From an uncultured Actinomycetes bacterium (GTDB taxonomy: Bacteria; Actinomycetota; Thermoleophilia; Solirubrobacterales; 70-9): a stretch of DNA of 64,000 nucleotides. Numbering within the stretch: position 1 is the first letter of the stretch; each line of letters starts with the position of its first letter. Positions 49,671 through 58,277 of the stretch are shown here, one piece after another. The translations under genes were made by a program, and so were the position numbers. The notes beneath the pieces were generated by a model, which was not told where the DNA came from, made no database searches, and saw nothing but the letters and a program-made list of their open reading frames with translations. The stretch spans positions 79,777-143,776 of the forward strand of contig CAMLQY010000003.1 in NCBI GenBank assembly GCA_946482365.1, written 5' to 3'.

Positions 49671-49985
49671 TTAGAACCGGCGCGTGCAGCGCTGGATCTT
49701 GTGGACGTCGCCGTCGGCCCGCCGCACACATCGGACCAGCTTCTGCCGCCTGTGCCCCGGCTTCGTCGCCTCGAACGATCGGTGGACCTCGCGTTTGATC
49801 GTCGTGCCCATGCCTTCCAGCGACTTGCCGATCTGGTCGAGGCCGGTCGACTTGAAGGCTTCGTCGGTCGTCTTCAAGACCGGCTTGACGATGAAGAGGT
49901 AGCAGAGGAACAGCACTCCGGCCGTGACTGCAAGCCGGATAATGCCCGAAGTCACGTTGCCGAAGAGGTTGCGCAGGAGGTCCAT
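49671..49985 (-). CDS. Small single-pass membrane protein of unknown function
   Basis: A 104-aa protein with one transmembrane helix (about residues 14-35, GIIRLAVTAGVLFLCYLFIV), an amphipathic region and a basic C-terminus (GHRRQKLVRCVRRADGD). No family recognised. It is convergent with the HD nuclease, 5 nt apart, and divergent from the PafBC gene. The C-terminal basic part could bind membrane or nucleic acid. Confidence 0.7.
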   Translation of the reverse strand: MDLLRNLFGNVTSGIIRLAVTAGVLFLCYLFIVKPVLKTTDEAFKSTGLDQIGKSLEGMGTTIKREVHRSFEATKPGHRRQKLVRCVRRADGDVHKIQRCTRRF

Positions 49986-50014
49986 GGGACCGGCCGCACA
50001 CTATCCTGCGAGCC

Positions 50015-52066
50015 GTGGCGAAGGACACCGAGAAGCTGATCCGCCAGCTCTCGCTGATCTCGTTCCTGATGGCTCAGGGGAGGCCGGTTTCGGCGCTCGA
50101 GATCAAGCGCGAGGTGGAGGGCTACAGCGACATGAACGACGACGCCTTCGCGCGGCGCTTCTATGCCGACCGCGCGGAGCTGGAGAGCCTCGGCATCCTG
50201 CTCGGGGTCGAGAAGCCGGGCGAGGGGTTCTTCGAGGCCGAGCTCTACTCGCTGCCGCCGGAGAACTTCTACCTCGACGCGATCGAGTTCTCCGACGACG
50301 AGCTGGCGGCCCTGAGCACCGCGCTCTCGCTCCTCTCCGACGGCGAATTCGCCTACGCCGAGCCGCTGCGGCTGGCCCTGCAGCAGGTTGCCTGGGGCCA
50401 CCCGAACCCGCTCAAGGAGGGGGAGCGCGCCCCGGTCGAGATGGCGATGACGGCCTCCGCGGGCGGCCGCGAGCTCTCCCAGCGCCTCTCGAAGATCGAG
50501 ACCGCGATCTCCCGCCGCAAGACGATCGAGTTCACCTACTACACGATGGAGCGCGACGAGACCGCGAAGCGAAAGGTCGACCCCTACCACCTGGTCTTCC
50601 GCGGTGGGCAGTTCTACCTGATCGGCCACGCGCACGAGCGCGACGACGTCCGCGTCTTCCGCCTCTCCCGGATCCAGGGCAAGGTCGGCTACGCCTCCAA
50701 GGCCGAGCACGACTTCTCCCCGCCTGAGGACTTCGACCGGCGCGACTACGGCCAGCGCGCCGACTGGCAGCTGGGGGAGATGCGCGGCACCGCGAAGATC
50801 TTCGTCCGCGACCGCATCGCCTGGCTGGTCGAGCGCGACTTCGGCGCCTACGGCGAGCTGCGTCCGGCGAAGAAGTCCGACGGCGCGCCGGGGAAGGGCT
50901 CGGTCTTCGAGACCGACTACGCATCTCCGCGCGAGCTGATCGCCTGGGTGCTGCGCTGGCGCCAGAACGCCCAGGTGCTGGCCCCCGAGGAGCTGCGCGA
51001 GGAGGCCGAGAGCCGCCTCGGCCTGCTCCACGACCGCCACCACAACGGCTTCGAGCCGGCCGAGATCGTCGACCGGCCGCTGCGCGAGGCCCCGCGGCGG
51101 GCCCGCTCCAATGGCCGCGGTGAGACCGCGATCCGCCCTGAGCGCTTCGCCCGCCTCGTCACCCTCGCCGGCCTGCTGATCGACTCCGCCAAGCGCGGCG
51201 AGCGGCTCGGCGTCGCCGACCTGCGGCAGCGGCTCGAACTCACCGGCGAGGAGCTGCAAGAGGACATCGACCTGCTCAACGTGGTCAACTTCGGCGGCGG
51301 GACCTACGTCCTCTACGCCGAAATCCAGGGCGACGAGATCGAGGTCGACTCCGAGCCATACGGCGACAACTTCGCCCGCCCCGCCCGCCTGCTTCCGCTG
51401 GAGGCCAAGGCGCTGGTCGCGGCGATCGACCTCTTCGGCGACCACCTGCCCCAGGGCGGCCTGCAGAGCGCCCGCACCAAGATCGTCAAGGCGCTCGGTC
51501 ACGATCCCTCCGAGGAGGGGCTGGAGATCGCCGCCGGCAGCGGCGGGGACGCCGAGGTGGCGCGAAAGGTCAACGAGGCGATCGGCTCCAGCCGCGTGCT
51601 CGAGCTCCAGTACTACAAGGAGAACGAGGACCAGTTCACCAAGCGCTCGGTCGAGCCCTACCGCCTGGAGAACGGGAAAGAGGGCTGGTACGTGGAGTGC
51701 TACGACCTGACCAAAGACGGCGTCCGCCACTTCAAGCTCGACCGGATCAAAGAGGCGGCGCTCTCCAAGGAGACGTTCGAGCCCCGCCCGGAGGTCGAGG
51801 AGCTGGCCGGGGTCGAGGGCTGGATGACCCACGGCGAGGTGCCGACCGCCCACGTCGCCCGCGTCTGGGTCTCGCCCGAGCGCGCCCGCTGGCTGCGCGA
51901 GGAGCGCACCGTGGTCGAGGAGCTCGCCGACGGCGCGGTCGTGGTCGAGCTGCCCTACGCCGGCACGTCCTGGCTCGTACGGGAGATCCTCCGCGGTGCC
52001 GGCGACCTCGTCGTGCTCGAGCCCGAGGACGCCCGCGAGGCGATCGCCAAAGAGGTTTCGGCCTGA
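50015..52066 (+). CDS. Fused PafBC-type WYL-domain transcription regulator
   Basis: A 683-aa protein made of two HTH-WYL units in one chain. The first HTH is at about residues 5-65 and the first WYL domain at about 155-240 (TIEFTYYTMERDETAKRKVD, PYHLVFRGGQFYLIG). The second HTH starts near residue 375 (RFARLVTLAGLLIDSAKRGE) and the second WYL near 525 (LQYYKENEDQFTKRSVEPYR). In other actinobacteria PafB and PafC are adjacent genes that activate the main DNA-damage response. The fusion is known in some lineages. The GTG start has TATCCT 7 nt upstream (leaderless). Confidence 0.88.
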   Translation: MAKDTEKLIRQLSLISFLMAQGRPVSALEIKREVEGYSDMNDDAFARRFYADRAELESLGILLGVEKPGEGFFEAELYSLPPENFYLDAIEFSDDELAALSTALSLLSDGEFAYAEPLRLALQQVAWGHPNPLKEGERAPVEMAMTASAGGRELSQRLSKIETAISRRKTIEFTYYTMERDETAKRKVDPYHLVFRGGQFYLIGHAHERDDVRVFRLSRIQGKVGYASKAEHDFSPPEDFDRRDYGQRADWQLGEMRGTAKIFVRDRIAWLVERDFGAYGELRPAKKSDGAPGKGSVFETDYASPRELIAWVLRWRQNAQVLAPEELREEAESRLGLLHDRHHNGFEPAEIVDRPLREAPRRARSNGRGETAIRPERFARLVTLAGLLIDSAKRGERLGVADLRQRLELTGEELQEDIDLLNVVNFGGGTYVLYAEIQGDEIEVDSEPYGDNFARPARLLPLEAKALVAAIDLFGDHLPQGGLQSARTKIVKALGHDPSEEGLEIAAGSGGDAEVARKVNEAIGSSRVLELQYYKENEDQFTKRSVEPYRLENGKEGWYVECYDLTKDGVRHFKLDRIKEAALSKETFEPRPEVEELAGVEGWMTHGEVPTAHVARVWVSPERARWLREERTVVEELADGAVVVELPYAGTSWLVREILRGAGDLVVLEPEDAREAIAKEVSA

Positions 52067-52070
52067 CGAA

Positions 52071-52107
52071 TCCGTCTCAACCCGCGATATACGTGGGTTG
52101 AGACGGA
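52071..52107. terminator. Hairpin after the PafBC gene
   Basis: Arms 52071-52083 and 52095-52107 are perfect 13-bp complements (TCCGTCTCAACCC) around an 11-nt loop, 4 nt after the stop. No U-tract. Confidence 0.65.
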
Positions 52108-52125
52108 CTCGATGTAAATAGGGCG

Positions 52126-52848
52126 ATGGATCAGGCGCCTAGACACCCTGAGATTTTGCGGCTTACGGCTCCGAACCCGGGGCCGATGACGCTGGAGGGG
52201 ACGAATACCTATCTCTACGGGTCCGATCCCTGTGTGGTGATCGACCCCGGGCCGGACGTGGCCGAGCACCTCGAAGCGGTTCGTGTAGCTGGGGAAGACC
52301 GGGGGGGGATCGGCCTCGTCCTGCTCACCCACAGCCACGGCGACCACGCCGACGGGGCGGGGCGGCTGGGCGCCGAGGTCGTCCTGCCGGGCGACGGCGA
52401 GGAGCACGGCGGCCTGCGGGCGCTCGCCACCCCCGGTCACGCGCCCGACCACGTCTGCCTGCTCAGCTCCGACCGGGTCTGCTTCAGCGGCGACCTCGTG
52501 CTCGGGACGGGCTCGACCTTCGTCCCGCCCGACGGCGGCTCGCTCTCCGCCTACATGGACTCGCTGCGCAGAATGCAGGCCGAGCCGATCGAGCTGATCT
52601 GCCCCGGCCACGGCCCCTGGATCGAGGACCCCGCGGCGAAGCTGGCCGAGTACGTCGAGCACCGCGAGATGCGCGAGCGTCGCCTCCTCGCCGCCCTGGA
52701 GCGCGGCGAGCGCTCGCGCGAGGCACTGCTCGCCGAGGTCTGGGACGACGTCCCGGCCGAGGTCCGCCCCGCCGCGGCGATGGTGATGCAGGCCCACCTC
52801 GACAAGCTCGAGGCGGAAAGCCGCTTCGAAGGCAGTTTGACGCCCTAG
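52126..52848 (+). CDS. MBL-fold metallo-hydrolase (LACTB2-like)
   Basis: A 240-aa metallo-beta-lactamase-fold hydrolase. The metal motif is THSHGDHADG (about residues 67-76), with GHAPDHVCL, FSGDLVLG and CPGHGPW supplying other ligands. A C-terminal winged-helix-like tail (residues 185-240) matches LACTB2-type proteins, some of which are endoribonucleases. The substrate is unknown. Confidence 0.88.
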   Translation: MDQAPRHPEILRLTAPNPGPMTLEGTNTYLYGSDPCVVIDPGPDVAEHLEAVRVAGEDRGGIGLVLLTHSHGDHADGAGRLGAEVVLPGDGEEHGGLRALATPGHAPDHVCLLSSDRVCFSGDLVLGTGSTFVPPDGGSLSAYMDSLRRMQAEPIELICPGHGPWIEDPAAKLAEYVEHREMRERRLLAALERGERSREALLAEVWDDVPAEVRPAAAMVMQAHLDKLEAESRFEGSLTP

Positions 52849-52851
52849 CAC

Positions 52852-52906
52852 CTCGTTCCGGTGCGCCTTATCCCCGCTATGGGGGGATAAGGCGCACCGG
52901 AACGAG
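52852..52906. repeat. Long palindromic repeat, copy 2
   Basis: A perfect 24-bp stem (52852-52875/52883-52906) with a 7-nt loop. Its inner arms share TTCCGGTGCGCCTTATCCCC with copy 1 at 15849. It begins 3 nt after the metallo-hydrolase stop and probably terminates it. Confidence 0.7.
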
Positions 52907-52937
52907 TTATTGGCCAGCTGGCCAGTAGGCTTGGACG

Positions 52938-55310
52938 ATGAGTCGCGCGCGGGCAGGGTTGATGGCTGGGATCGCCGGCACCGGCATCGCCGCCGTGGCG
53001 ACCGCCGCCGCCTGGCACTGGCTCGCCCGCCGTCCCCTCCCCAAGCAGAAGGGAACGATCGCGCTCGAGGGGCTCGAAGGCACGGTGCGGGTGCGGCGCG
53101 ACCGCTGGGGAGTTCCCCACATCGAGGCGGAGAGCGCCGCCGACGTCTGGTTCGCCGAGGGCTTCTGCCACGGCCAGGACCGGCTATGGCAGCTCGACTT
53201 CTACCGCCGCGTCGTCTCCGGTCGCGTCTCGGAGATGGCGGGTGAGGAGGGACTGCCGATCGACCGGCTGATGCGGACGCTCGGCATCCGCCGCACGGCC
53301 GAGCGCGAGGCGGCGACGCTGGACCCGGAGCTGCTCGCCTTGCTCAACCGCTTCTGCGAGGGGGTCAACGCGGCCGCGGCCGACGCCAGGGCGCTGCCCT
53401 TCGAGATGCAGCTGCTGCGACTCGCCTGGAAGCCCTGGCGACCGGTGGACATCCTCAGCCTCGGCAAGCTGCTCGCCTTCGGCCTCTCGACCAACTGGGA
53501 GCGGGAGCTGCTGCGCGCCGACATGGTGCGCGCGCTCGGCCCCGAGCTGGCGGCCCGCCTCGATGCCACCTACCCCGCCGAGAACCCCGTCGTCACCCAG
53601 GAAGCCTGGACCGGCGACGGGCTCGCGATCGTCGAGCAGATCGACGCCGTTCGCCACTCGATCGGCCTCGCCGCCGAGGCCAGCGGCTCCAACAACTGGG
53701 CGGTCTCGGGCAAGCTCAGCGCCAGCGGCAATCCGCTGATCGCCGGCGACCCGCACCTGCCGCCGAGCATGCCGGGCATCTGGTACCAGGTCGGCCTCAG
53801 CCTCGACGGCCGTTTCGTCCGCGGGGCCTCGCTGCCGGGCATGCCCGGCGTCTACATGGGCCAGAACAACGACGTCTGCTGGACCTTCACCAACGTCATG
53901 GCCGACGTCCAGGACCTCTTCGTCGAGCGGGTCGAGGGTGACCGCTACCTGTTCGAAGACGAGTGGCGGCCGCTCGAGATCGTGCGCGAGGAGATCCCGG
54001 TCAAGGGCCGCGACGCGCCCGAGGTCCTCGACGTGCGGATCACCCACCACGGGCCGCTGGTCAACGAGGCCCTCGGCGCCGACGAGGGCGAGCCGCTCGC
54101 CCTGCGCTGGCAGACGCTCGACCAGCCGACCGCCTTCAAGGGGATGTTCGATCTGCAAGGGATCACTTCAGGCCCGGAGCTGGTCGCCAAGCTCGCCGAC
54201 CACGTCTCGCCCGCCTCGAACCTGATCTGGGCCGATCGCCACGGCTCGATCGGGTACAAGCTGATCGGCCGCCTGCCGCTGCGCAGGGGCGGCTGCCCCG
54301 ACCTGCCAAAGCCGGGCTGGACGGGCGAGTTCGAGTGGGAGGGGACGATCCCCTACGACGAGCTGCCCGAGAAGGTCGACCCCGAGAGCGGCTTCCTCAT
54401 CACCGCCAACAACCGCATCGTCGGCGACGCCTACCCCCACCACATCACCAGCGAGTGGCTCGACGGTTTCCGCGCCGAGCGGATCGAGCAGCTGCTGCGG
54501 GCCAGCAGCGAGCACGACATCGACGGCTTCGAGGCGATGCAGTCCGACGACCTCTCGATCCCGGGCATCGAGGCGGCGCGGCGGCTGGGCCGGCTCTCGC
54601 CGAAGGGCCAGCGCGAGCTCAGCGCGATCGAGCGGCTGCGCAGCTGGGACGGCCGGCTCGACCCCGACTCGATCGCCGGCACGATCTACCAGGCCTTCCT
54701 GCTGCGCCTCGCCCGCGAGGTCGCCCGCGCCGCGATCGGCGACCGCGACCTCGCAGAGCGCTGGCTCGACCGCGCCGACAACGGCTTCACCCCGCACGTC
54801 ACCTCTCCCTGGCGCTGGCACTCGCACCTGATGAAGCTCTGGGAGGAAGAAGACGAGCTGATCGGGCGGCCCTGGGAAGGGCTCGTCCTCGAGGCGCTCA
54901 GCGGCGCCCTCGACGACCTCACCGACCGCTTCGGCCCCGACCCCGAGGCCTGGCGCTGGGGTCACGTGCACGAGATGGAGTTCCCTCACCCCCTCGGCGA
55001 GGCCAACCCGCTGCTGCGCAAGCTGCTCAACCGCAGCCTCAAGGCGGGCGGTGCCCAGGAGACGGTGAGCCAGATCGCCTACGACCCCAACGATCCCTAC
55101 CGGGCCGTCTGGGCGCCGAGCTGGCGCATGGTCGCCGAACCGACCGCGCCCGAGCGCTCTCGCTGGCAGATGTTCACCGGCCAGTCCGGCCATCCCGCCA
55201 GCCCTCACTACGACGACCTCCAGGCCGACTGGCTGGAGGGTCGCACGCAGCCGATGGCGGGCGAGGGCCCCTGGCGCGAGCTGGACCTCGTTCCTGCAAG
55301 CGCTTCTTAG
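52938..55310 (+). CDS. Penicillin acylase-family (Ntn) hydrolase
   Basis: A 790-aa Ntn-hydrolase precursor. An N-terminal hydrophobic segment (GLMAGIAGTGIAAVATAAAW) anchors or exports it. The small subunit is residues about 30-240; the autocatalytic nucleophile is the Ser in GSNNWAVSG (about Ser251), and later NPLIAGDPHL and NNDVCWTFTN fit the large subunit. These enzymes cleave amide bonds, often N-acyl homoserine lactones or beta-lactams. TAGGCT ends 6 nt before the ATG (leaderless). Confidence 0.9.
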   Translation: MSRARAGLMAGIAGTGIAAVATAAAWHWLARRPLPKQKGTIALEGLEGTVRVRRDRWGVPHIEAESAADVWFAEGFCHGQDRLWQLDFYRRVVSGRVSEMAGEEGLPIDRLMRTLGIRRTAEREAATLDPELLALLNRFCEGVNAAAADARALPFEMQLLRLAWKPWRPVDILSLGKLLAFGLSTNWERELLRADMVRALGPELAARLDATYPAENPVVTQEAWTGDGLAIVEQIDAVRHSIGLAAEASGSNNWAVSGKLSASGNPLIAGDPHLPPSMPGIWYQVGLSLDGRFVRGASLPGMPGVYMGQNNDVCWTFTNVMADVQDLFVERVEGDRYLFEDEWRPLEIVREEIPVKGRDAPEVLDVRITHHGPLVNEALGADEGEPLALRWQTLDQPTAFKGMFDLQGITSGPELVAKLADHVSPASNLIWADRHGSIGYKLIGRLPLRRGGCPDLPKPGWTGEFEWEGTIPYDELPEKVDPESGFLITANNRIVGDAYPHHITSEWLDGFRAERIEQLLRASSEHDIDGFEAMQSDDLSIPGIEAARRLGRLSPKGQRELSAIERLRSWDGRLDPDSIAGTIYQAFLLRLAREVARAAIGDRDLAERWLDRADNGFTPHVTSPWRWHSHLMKLWEEEDELIGRPWEGLVLEALSGALDDLTDRFGPDPEAWRWGHVHEMEFPHPLGEANPLLRKLLNRSLKAGGAQETVSQIAYDPNDPYRAVWAPSWRMVAEPTAPERSRWQMFTGQSGHPASPHYDDLQADWLEGRTQPMAGEGPWRELDLVPASAS

Positions 55311-55393
55311 GCCTGGCCCCAAGCGGCACTCTTCATGCACTCCGGTCGGCTTGCAGGCCGAATCGTTTCCGGATTGCAATGGTTGGGACGGGT

Positions 55394-56785
55394 ATGCGCC
55401 TGCTCCGTCCAGCACTGGCGGCTGCCGTTGCGCTGGCGATCTGCGCAGCGCCTGCCGCGGCGAGGACCGTCGAGTTCGACGGCCGTCAGGTCGCCGTGCC
55501 GGCCGGGTGGCCGGTCTACCGCCTCGCCGAGCACCCGCAGGTGTGCGTGCGGCTCGACCGGCGCGCGGTGTACCTGGGCACGCCGGGCGCAAGCCAGCGC
55601 TGCCCCTCGCACGCGATCGGCGCCCGGCGGGCGATCCTGGTCGACCCGAGCGCCCGGTCCCGGGCACGGGCGCAGGCCAGCGCGGTCGCGCCGGACGGCG
55701 CCGCCCCGGTCTCGGGGTCCGAAGAGTTCACCGGCCTCGGCTTCGACGCTTGCGCGGCGCCTTCCTCGCGGGCGATGGCGGCCTGGCAGTCATCTCCCTA
55801 CGGCGCCGTCGGCGTCTACATCGGCGGCCTCAACCGCGCCTGCTCGCAGCCGAACCTGACCGCCGCCTGGGTCGGCGAGCAGGTCGCCGAGGGCTGGCAC
55901 CTGATCCCGACCTACGTCGGCCTGCAGGCGCCGACCAGCGCCTGCTCGAGCTGCGCGTCGCTCAGCTCGAGCCTCGGCACCGCGACGAAGCAGGGCGCCG
56001 AAGCGGCTCGCGACGCGGTAGCCGACGCCCAGGCAATCGGCATGGGGCCGGGGAGCCCGATCTACTTCGACATGGAGGCCTACACGCGGACCGCGAGCGC
56101 CACCAAGGCGACCCTGGCCTTCCTCGCTGCCTGGACCGAGGAGCTGCACGCCCTCGGCTACACCTCCGGCGTCTACAGCTCCAGCGCCTCGGGCATCGCC
56201 GACCTCGCCGGCCAGGTGGGCGAGGACTACCCGCTGCCCGATGACCTCTGGTTCGCGAACTGGAACTACCGGGCAAACGCGCTCGACCCCTACCTCCCGG
56301 CCACCGCCTGGTCCGAACACCAGCGCATCCACCAGTACCGCGGCGGCCACAACGAGACCTACGGCCTGACCACGATCAACATCGACAACAACTTCGTCGA
56401 AGGGGCTACGGTCGGCGCCACCACCGCGCCCCTTCCGCTGCCGCCGCTGACGGTGAGGCGCGTCAAGCCGGACCGGGGGACCGTGAGCGTCTGGGTTCGC
56501 TGCGGTTGGGCCGAAGGCGAAAGCTGCCCCGGGCAGATCATCCTGCGCACGCGGGCGAGGCTGCCGCTGAGCGCCAGGCCCGGCGTGCCGCGGAGGGTCG
56601 TGCGCGTAGGCGTCAGCAAGCGCGGCTTCCGCCTCGCCGGCGGCAAGGCCCACACCTACCGCGTCGCGCTCAACGAGCGCGGCCGGCCGCTGCTGGCGAG
56701 GCGCGGCTTCCTCAAGGCCCAGCTGCTGGTTGCGATCCCCGGCGCCCGGGCCACCCGGGCGGTGCGGCTCAGCCTCCGTCGCTAA
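55394..56785 (+). CDS. Exported DUF1906 glycoside hydrolase-like protein
   Basis: A 463-aa secreted protein with a signal peptide (LLRPALAAAVALAICAAPAAA). A central DUF1906 (Rv2525c-like, GH25-related TIM barrel) domain lies at about residues 110-340: GFDACAAPSSRAMAAW, GVYIGG, IPTYVG, IYFDMEAY and QYRGGHNETYG. The C-terminal 110 residues form another beta-rich domain. It may act on peptidoglycan or be a catalytically weak binder. ATG 55394 was preferred over ATG 55379. It overlaps the convergent DJ-1 gene by 17 nt. Confidence 0.85.
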   Translation: MRLLRPALAAAVALAICAAPAAARTVEFDGRQVAVPAGWPVYRLAEHPQVCVRLDRRAVYLGTPGASQRCPSHAIGARRAILVDPSARSRARAQASAVAPDGAAPVSGSEEFTGLGFDACAAPSSRAMAAWQSSPYGAVGVYIGGLNRACSQPNLTAAWVGEQVAEGWHLIPTYVGLQAPTSACSSCASLSSSLGTATKQGAEAARDAVADAQAIGMGPGSPIYFDMEAYTRTASATKATLAFLAAWTEELHALGYTSGVYSSSASGIADLAGQVGEDYPLPDDLWFANWNYRANALDPYLPATAWSEHQRIHQYRGGHNETYGLTTINIDNNFVEGATVGATTAPLPLPPLTVRRVKPDRGTVSVWVRCGWAEGESCPGQIILRTRARLPLSARPGVPRRVVRVGVSKRGFRLAGGKAHTYRVALNERGRPLLARRGFLKAQLLVAIPGARATRAVRLSLRR

Positions 56786-57443
56786 GAGGGCTCGCGGCTG
56801 CTCCGCCCTGCATCGCTTCGGGACCGGTGACCGCGGTCACCAGCTCGACGATCGCATCCGGCGCCTTGGCGGGGGAGCCGGCGTCGAACGGGGGCTGGGG
56901 GTCGTACTCGATGCCGAGCTGGACTGCCTGGGCGACCTCGGGGCCGACCTCCTGGCCGACCAGGTGCAGCGCCATGTCGATCCCGGCCGATACGCCCGCG
57001 GCGGTGACGAGCTTGCCGTCCTGCACGAAGCGCCCGCCGACCGGGTCGGCGCCGAGCTCGCCCAGCTGCTCGAGGAAGGCCCAGTGGCTGGTCGCCCTCT
57101 TTCCCTCGAGCAGGCCCGCGGCGCCGAGCACCAGCGAGCCGGTGCAGACCGAGGTGGTCCACCTGCTCCCCTCGTCGATCCGGCGCAGCCATGAGAGGAC
57201 CGCCTCGTCCTCCATCAGCGGCAGGTTGCCTTCGCCTCCGGGAACGAGGACGATGTCGGCCTCGCCGACTTCGTCGAGGCCGAAGTCGGCGCTGAGCCCG
57301 AGCGCGCCGCTGTCGGTGCGGACCTGCCCTTTCTCGGGGCCGACGAACTTGACCTCCCAGCCCGGCACCGAGCGCAGCACCTCGTAGGGGCCGATCGCGT
57401 CGAGCGCGGTGAGCTTCTCGAAGATCAGGATCGCGATCTGCAT
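56769..57443 (-). CDS. DJ-1/PfpI-family protein (isonitrile hydratase-like)
   Basis: A 224-aa protein. The nucleophile elbow is SVCTGSLVLGAAGLL (Cys near residue 100), followed by the conserved THW-like ATSHW; the N-terminal acid is in LDAIGPYEVL. The arrangement matches isonitrile hydratases and related amidases of the DJ-1 superfamily, but stress chaperone or glyoxalase functions cannot be excluded. Confidence 0.86.
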   Translation of the reverse strand: MQIAILIFEKLTALDAIGPYEVLRSVPGWEVKFVGPEKGQVRTDSGALGLSADFGLDEVGEADIVLVPGGEGNLPLMEDEAVLSWLRRIDEGSRWTTSVCTGSLVLGAAGLLEGKRATSHWAFLEQLGELGADPVGGRFVQDGKLVTAAGVSAGIDMALHLVGQEVGPEVAQAVQLGIEYDPQPPFDAGSPAKAPDAIVELVTAVTGPEAMQGGAAASPLSDGG

Positions 57444-57483
57444 GGCGTCGCTGATCGTAGCCCCTCGACGGCGAAAGCCGGGA

Positions 57484-57861
57484 TCAGTCCCAGGTCGCCA
57501 GGGGCAGGTGCTCGAGGATCGTCCGGTCGGCGGTGACCAGTGGGGTGTCGGCGACGATGGCCTGCGCGGCGATCATCCTGTCGAAGGGGTCGCGGGTCCA
57601 CTGGATTCCGGCTGCCGCCCTTGCCACCGCCGAGAGCGAGGCCTCGGCGGTCTGGAGCCCAATCGTCCGCCCGAGCGCTGCGAGCGGCGCCGCGGCCGGC
57701 TCGGTGACGCGCCCGACTTCGTAGAGATAGGTCAGCTCCAGCTCGACCAGGGGAGAGACAAACGGTTCCTCGGAGCCGAGAAGGGCCCGCGCAGCCGCGG
57801 GGATGCGCCGGTCGGCACCCTCGTAGAGCCAGCCCACGACATGGGTGTCAAGAAGGATCAG
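57484..57861 (-). CDS. vapC: PIN-domain toxin (VapC-like) with probable CTG start
   Basis: A PIN ribonuclease of 125 aa. The conserved first motif ILLDTHVVGWLYEG lies upstream of the first ordinary start (GTG 57837), so starting there would delete the catalytic Asp. The only good initiation site is CTG 57861 with GGAG 7 nt upstream, inside the antitoxin's end. Other acidic residues are Glu in SPLVELELTYLYE, Asp in TRDPFDRMIAAQA and Asp in VTADRTI. It pairs with the Phd-like antitoxin. Confidence 0.82.
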   Translation of the reverse strand: MILLDTHVVGWLYEGADRRIPAAARALLGSEEPFVSPLVELELTYLYEVGRVTEPAAAPLAALGRTIGLQTAEASLSAVARAAAGIQWTRDPFDRMIAAQAIVADTPLVTADRTILEHLPLATWD

Positions 57862-58081
57862 GATTCCACTCCGAGGACCAGTCCACGTGGATCAGCTCGT
57901 CGGGATCGCCAACGATGAACCCCTCGCGACGTGGCAGGCGGTCCCAGATCGACTGTTTCTCCTTCGGCGCTATCACCAATGTCTTGCCGTTGCGCTCGAT
58001 CTCCAGTGGCTGGCCGGTCTCGAGGACCTCGTCCAGCAGTCGGTAGACGTCGGCGCGCAGTTTCGTAACGGTGATGGCCAT
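57848..58081 (-). CDS. Phd/YefM-type antitoxin
   Basis: A 77-aa protein. The N-terminal fold MAITVTKLRADVYRLLDEVL, then GQPLEIERNGKTLVIAPK, is the Phd/YefM DNA-binding domain; the acidic C-terminal tail (DELIHVDWSSEWNPDPS) should bind the toxin. ATG 58081 follows AGGAG; the longer frame to 58180 crosses the promoter. The toxin gene overlaps its end. Confidence 0.85.
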   Translation of the reverse strand: MAITVTKLRADVYRLLDEVLETGQPLEIERNGKTLVIAPKEKQSIWDRLPRREGFIVGDPDELIHVDWSSEWNPDPS

Positions 58082-58100
58082 GGCCAGCTCCTGGGGAGTC

Positions 58101-58132
58101 GTACGTACAAGTACAGGATAGGACGTACGTAC
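58101..58132. promoter_or_regulatory. Candidate operator: two GTACGTAC palindromes
   Basis: GTACGTAC at 58101-58108 and 58125-58132, 24 bp centre to centre, flank a TATCCT -10-like box (minus strand) upstream of the antitoxin. Suited to autorepression by the toxin-antitoxin complex. Confidence 0.55.
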
Positions 58133-58277
58133 TGTAGCCCGGGGAGCGGCGGCAACTGGAATCTGGGCTTGCATCGCCATGGTGGAAGCGACGCTACAGG
58201 CCGTGGATTCACGCGTGGCGCGTCAATGTGCGCGGCTCTGCGGCGGCTTCGGCGCCGATCCGTCAATCTTCGCCGGG

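Noticed and set aside
52938..55310. Penicillin acylase as an antibiotic-resistance gene
   Set aside because: The family is broad and many members act on acyl-homoserine lactones or other amides; nothing here points to beta-lactams specifically.
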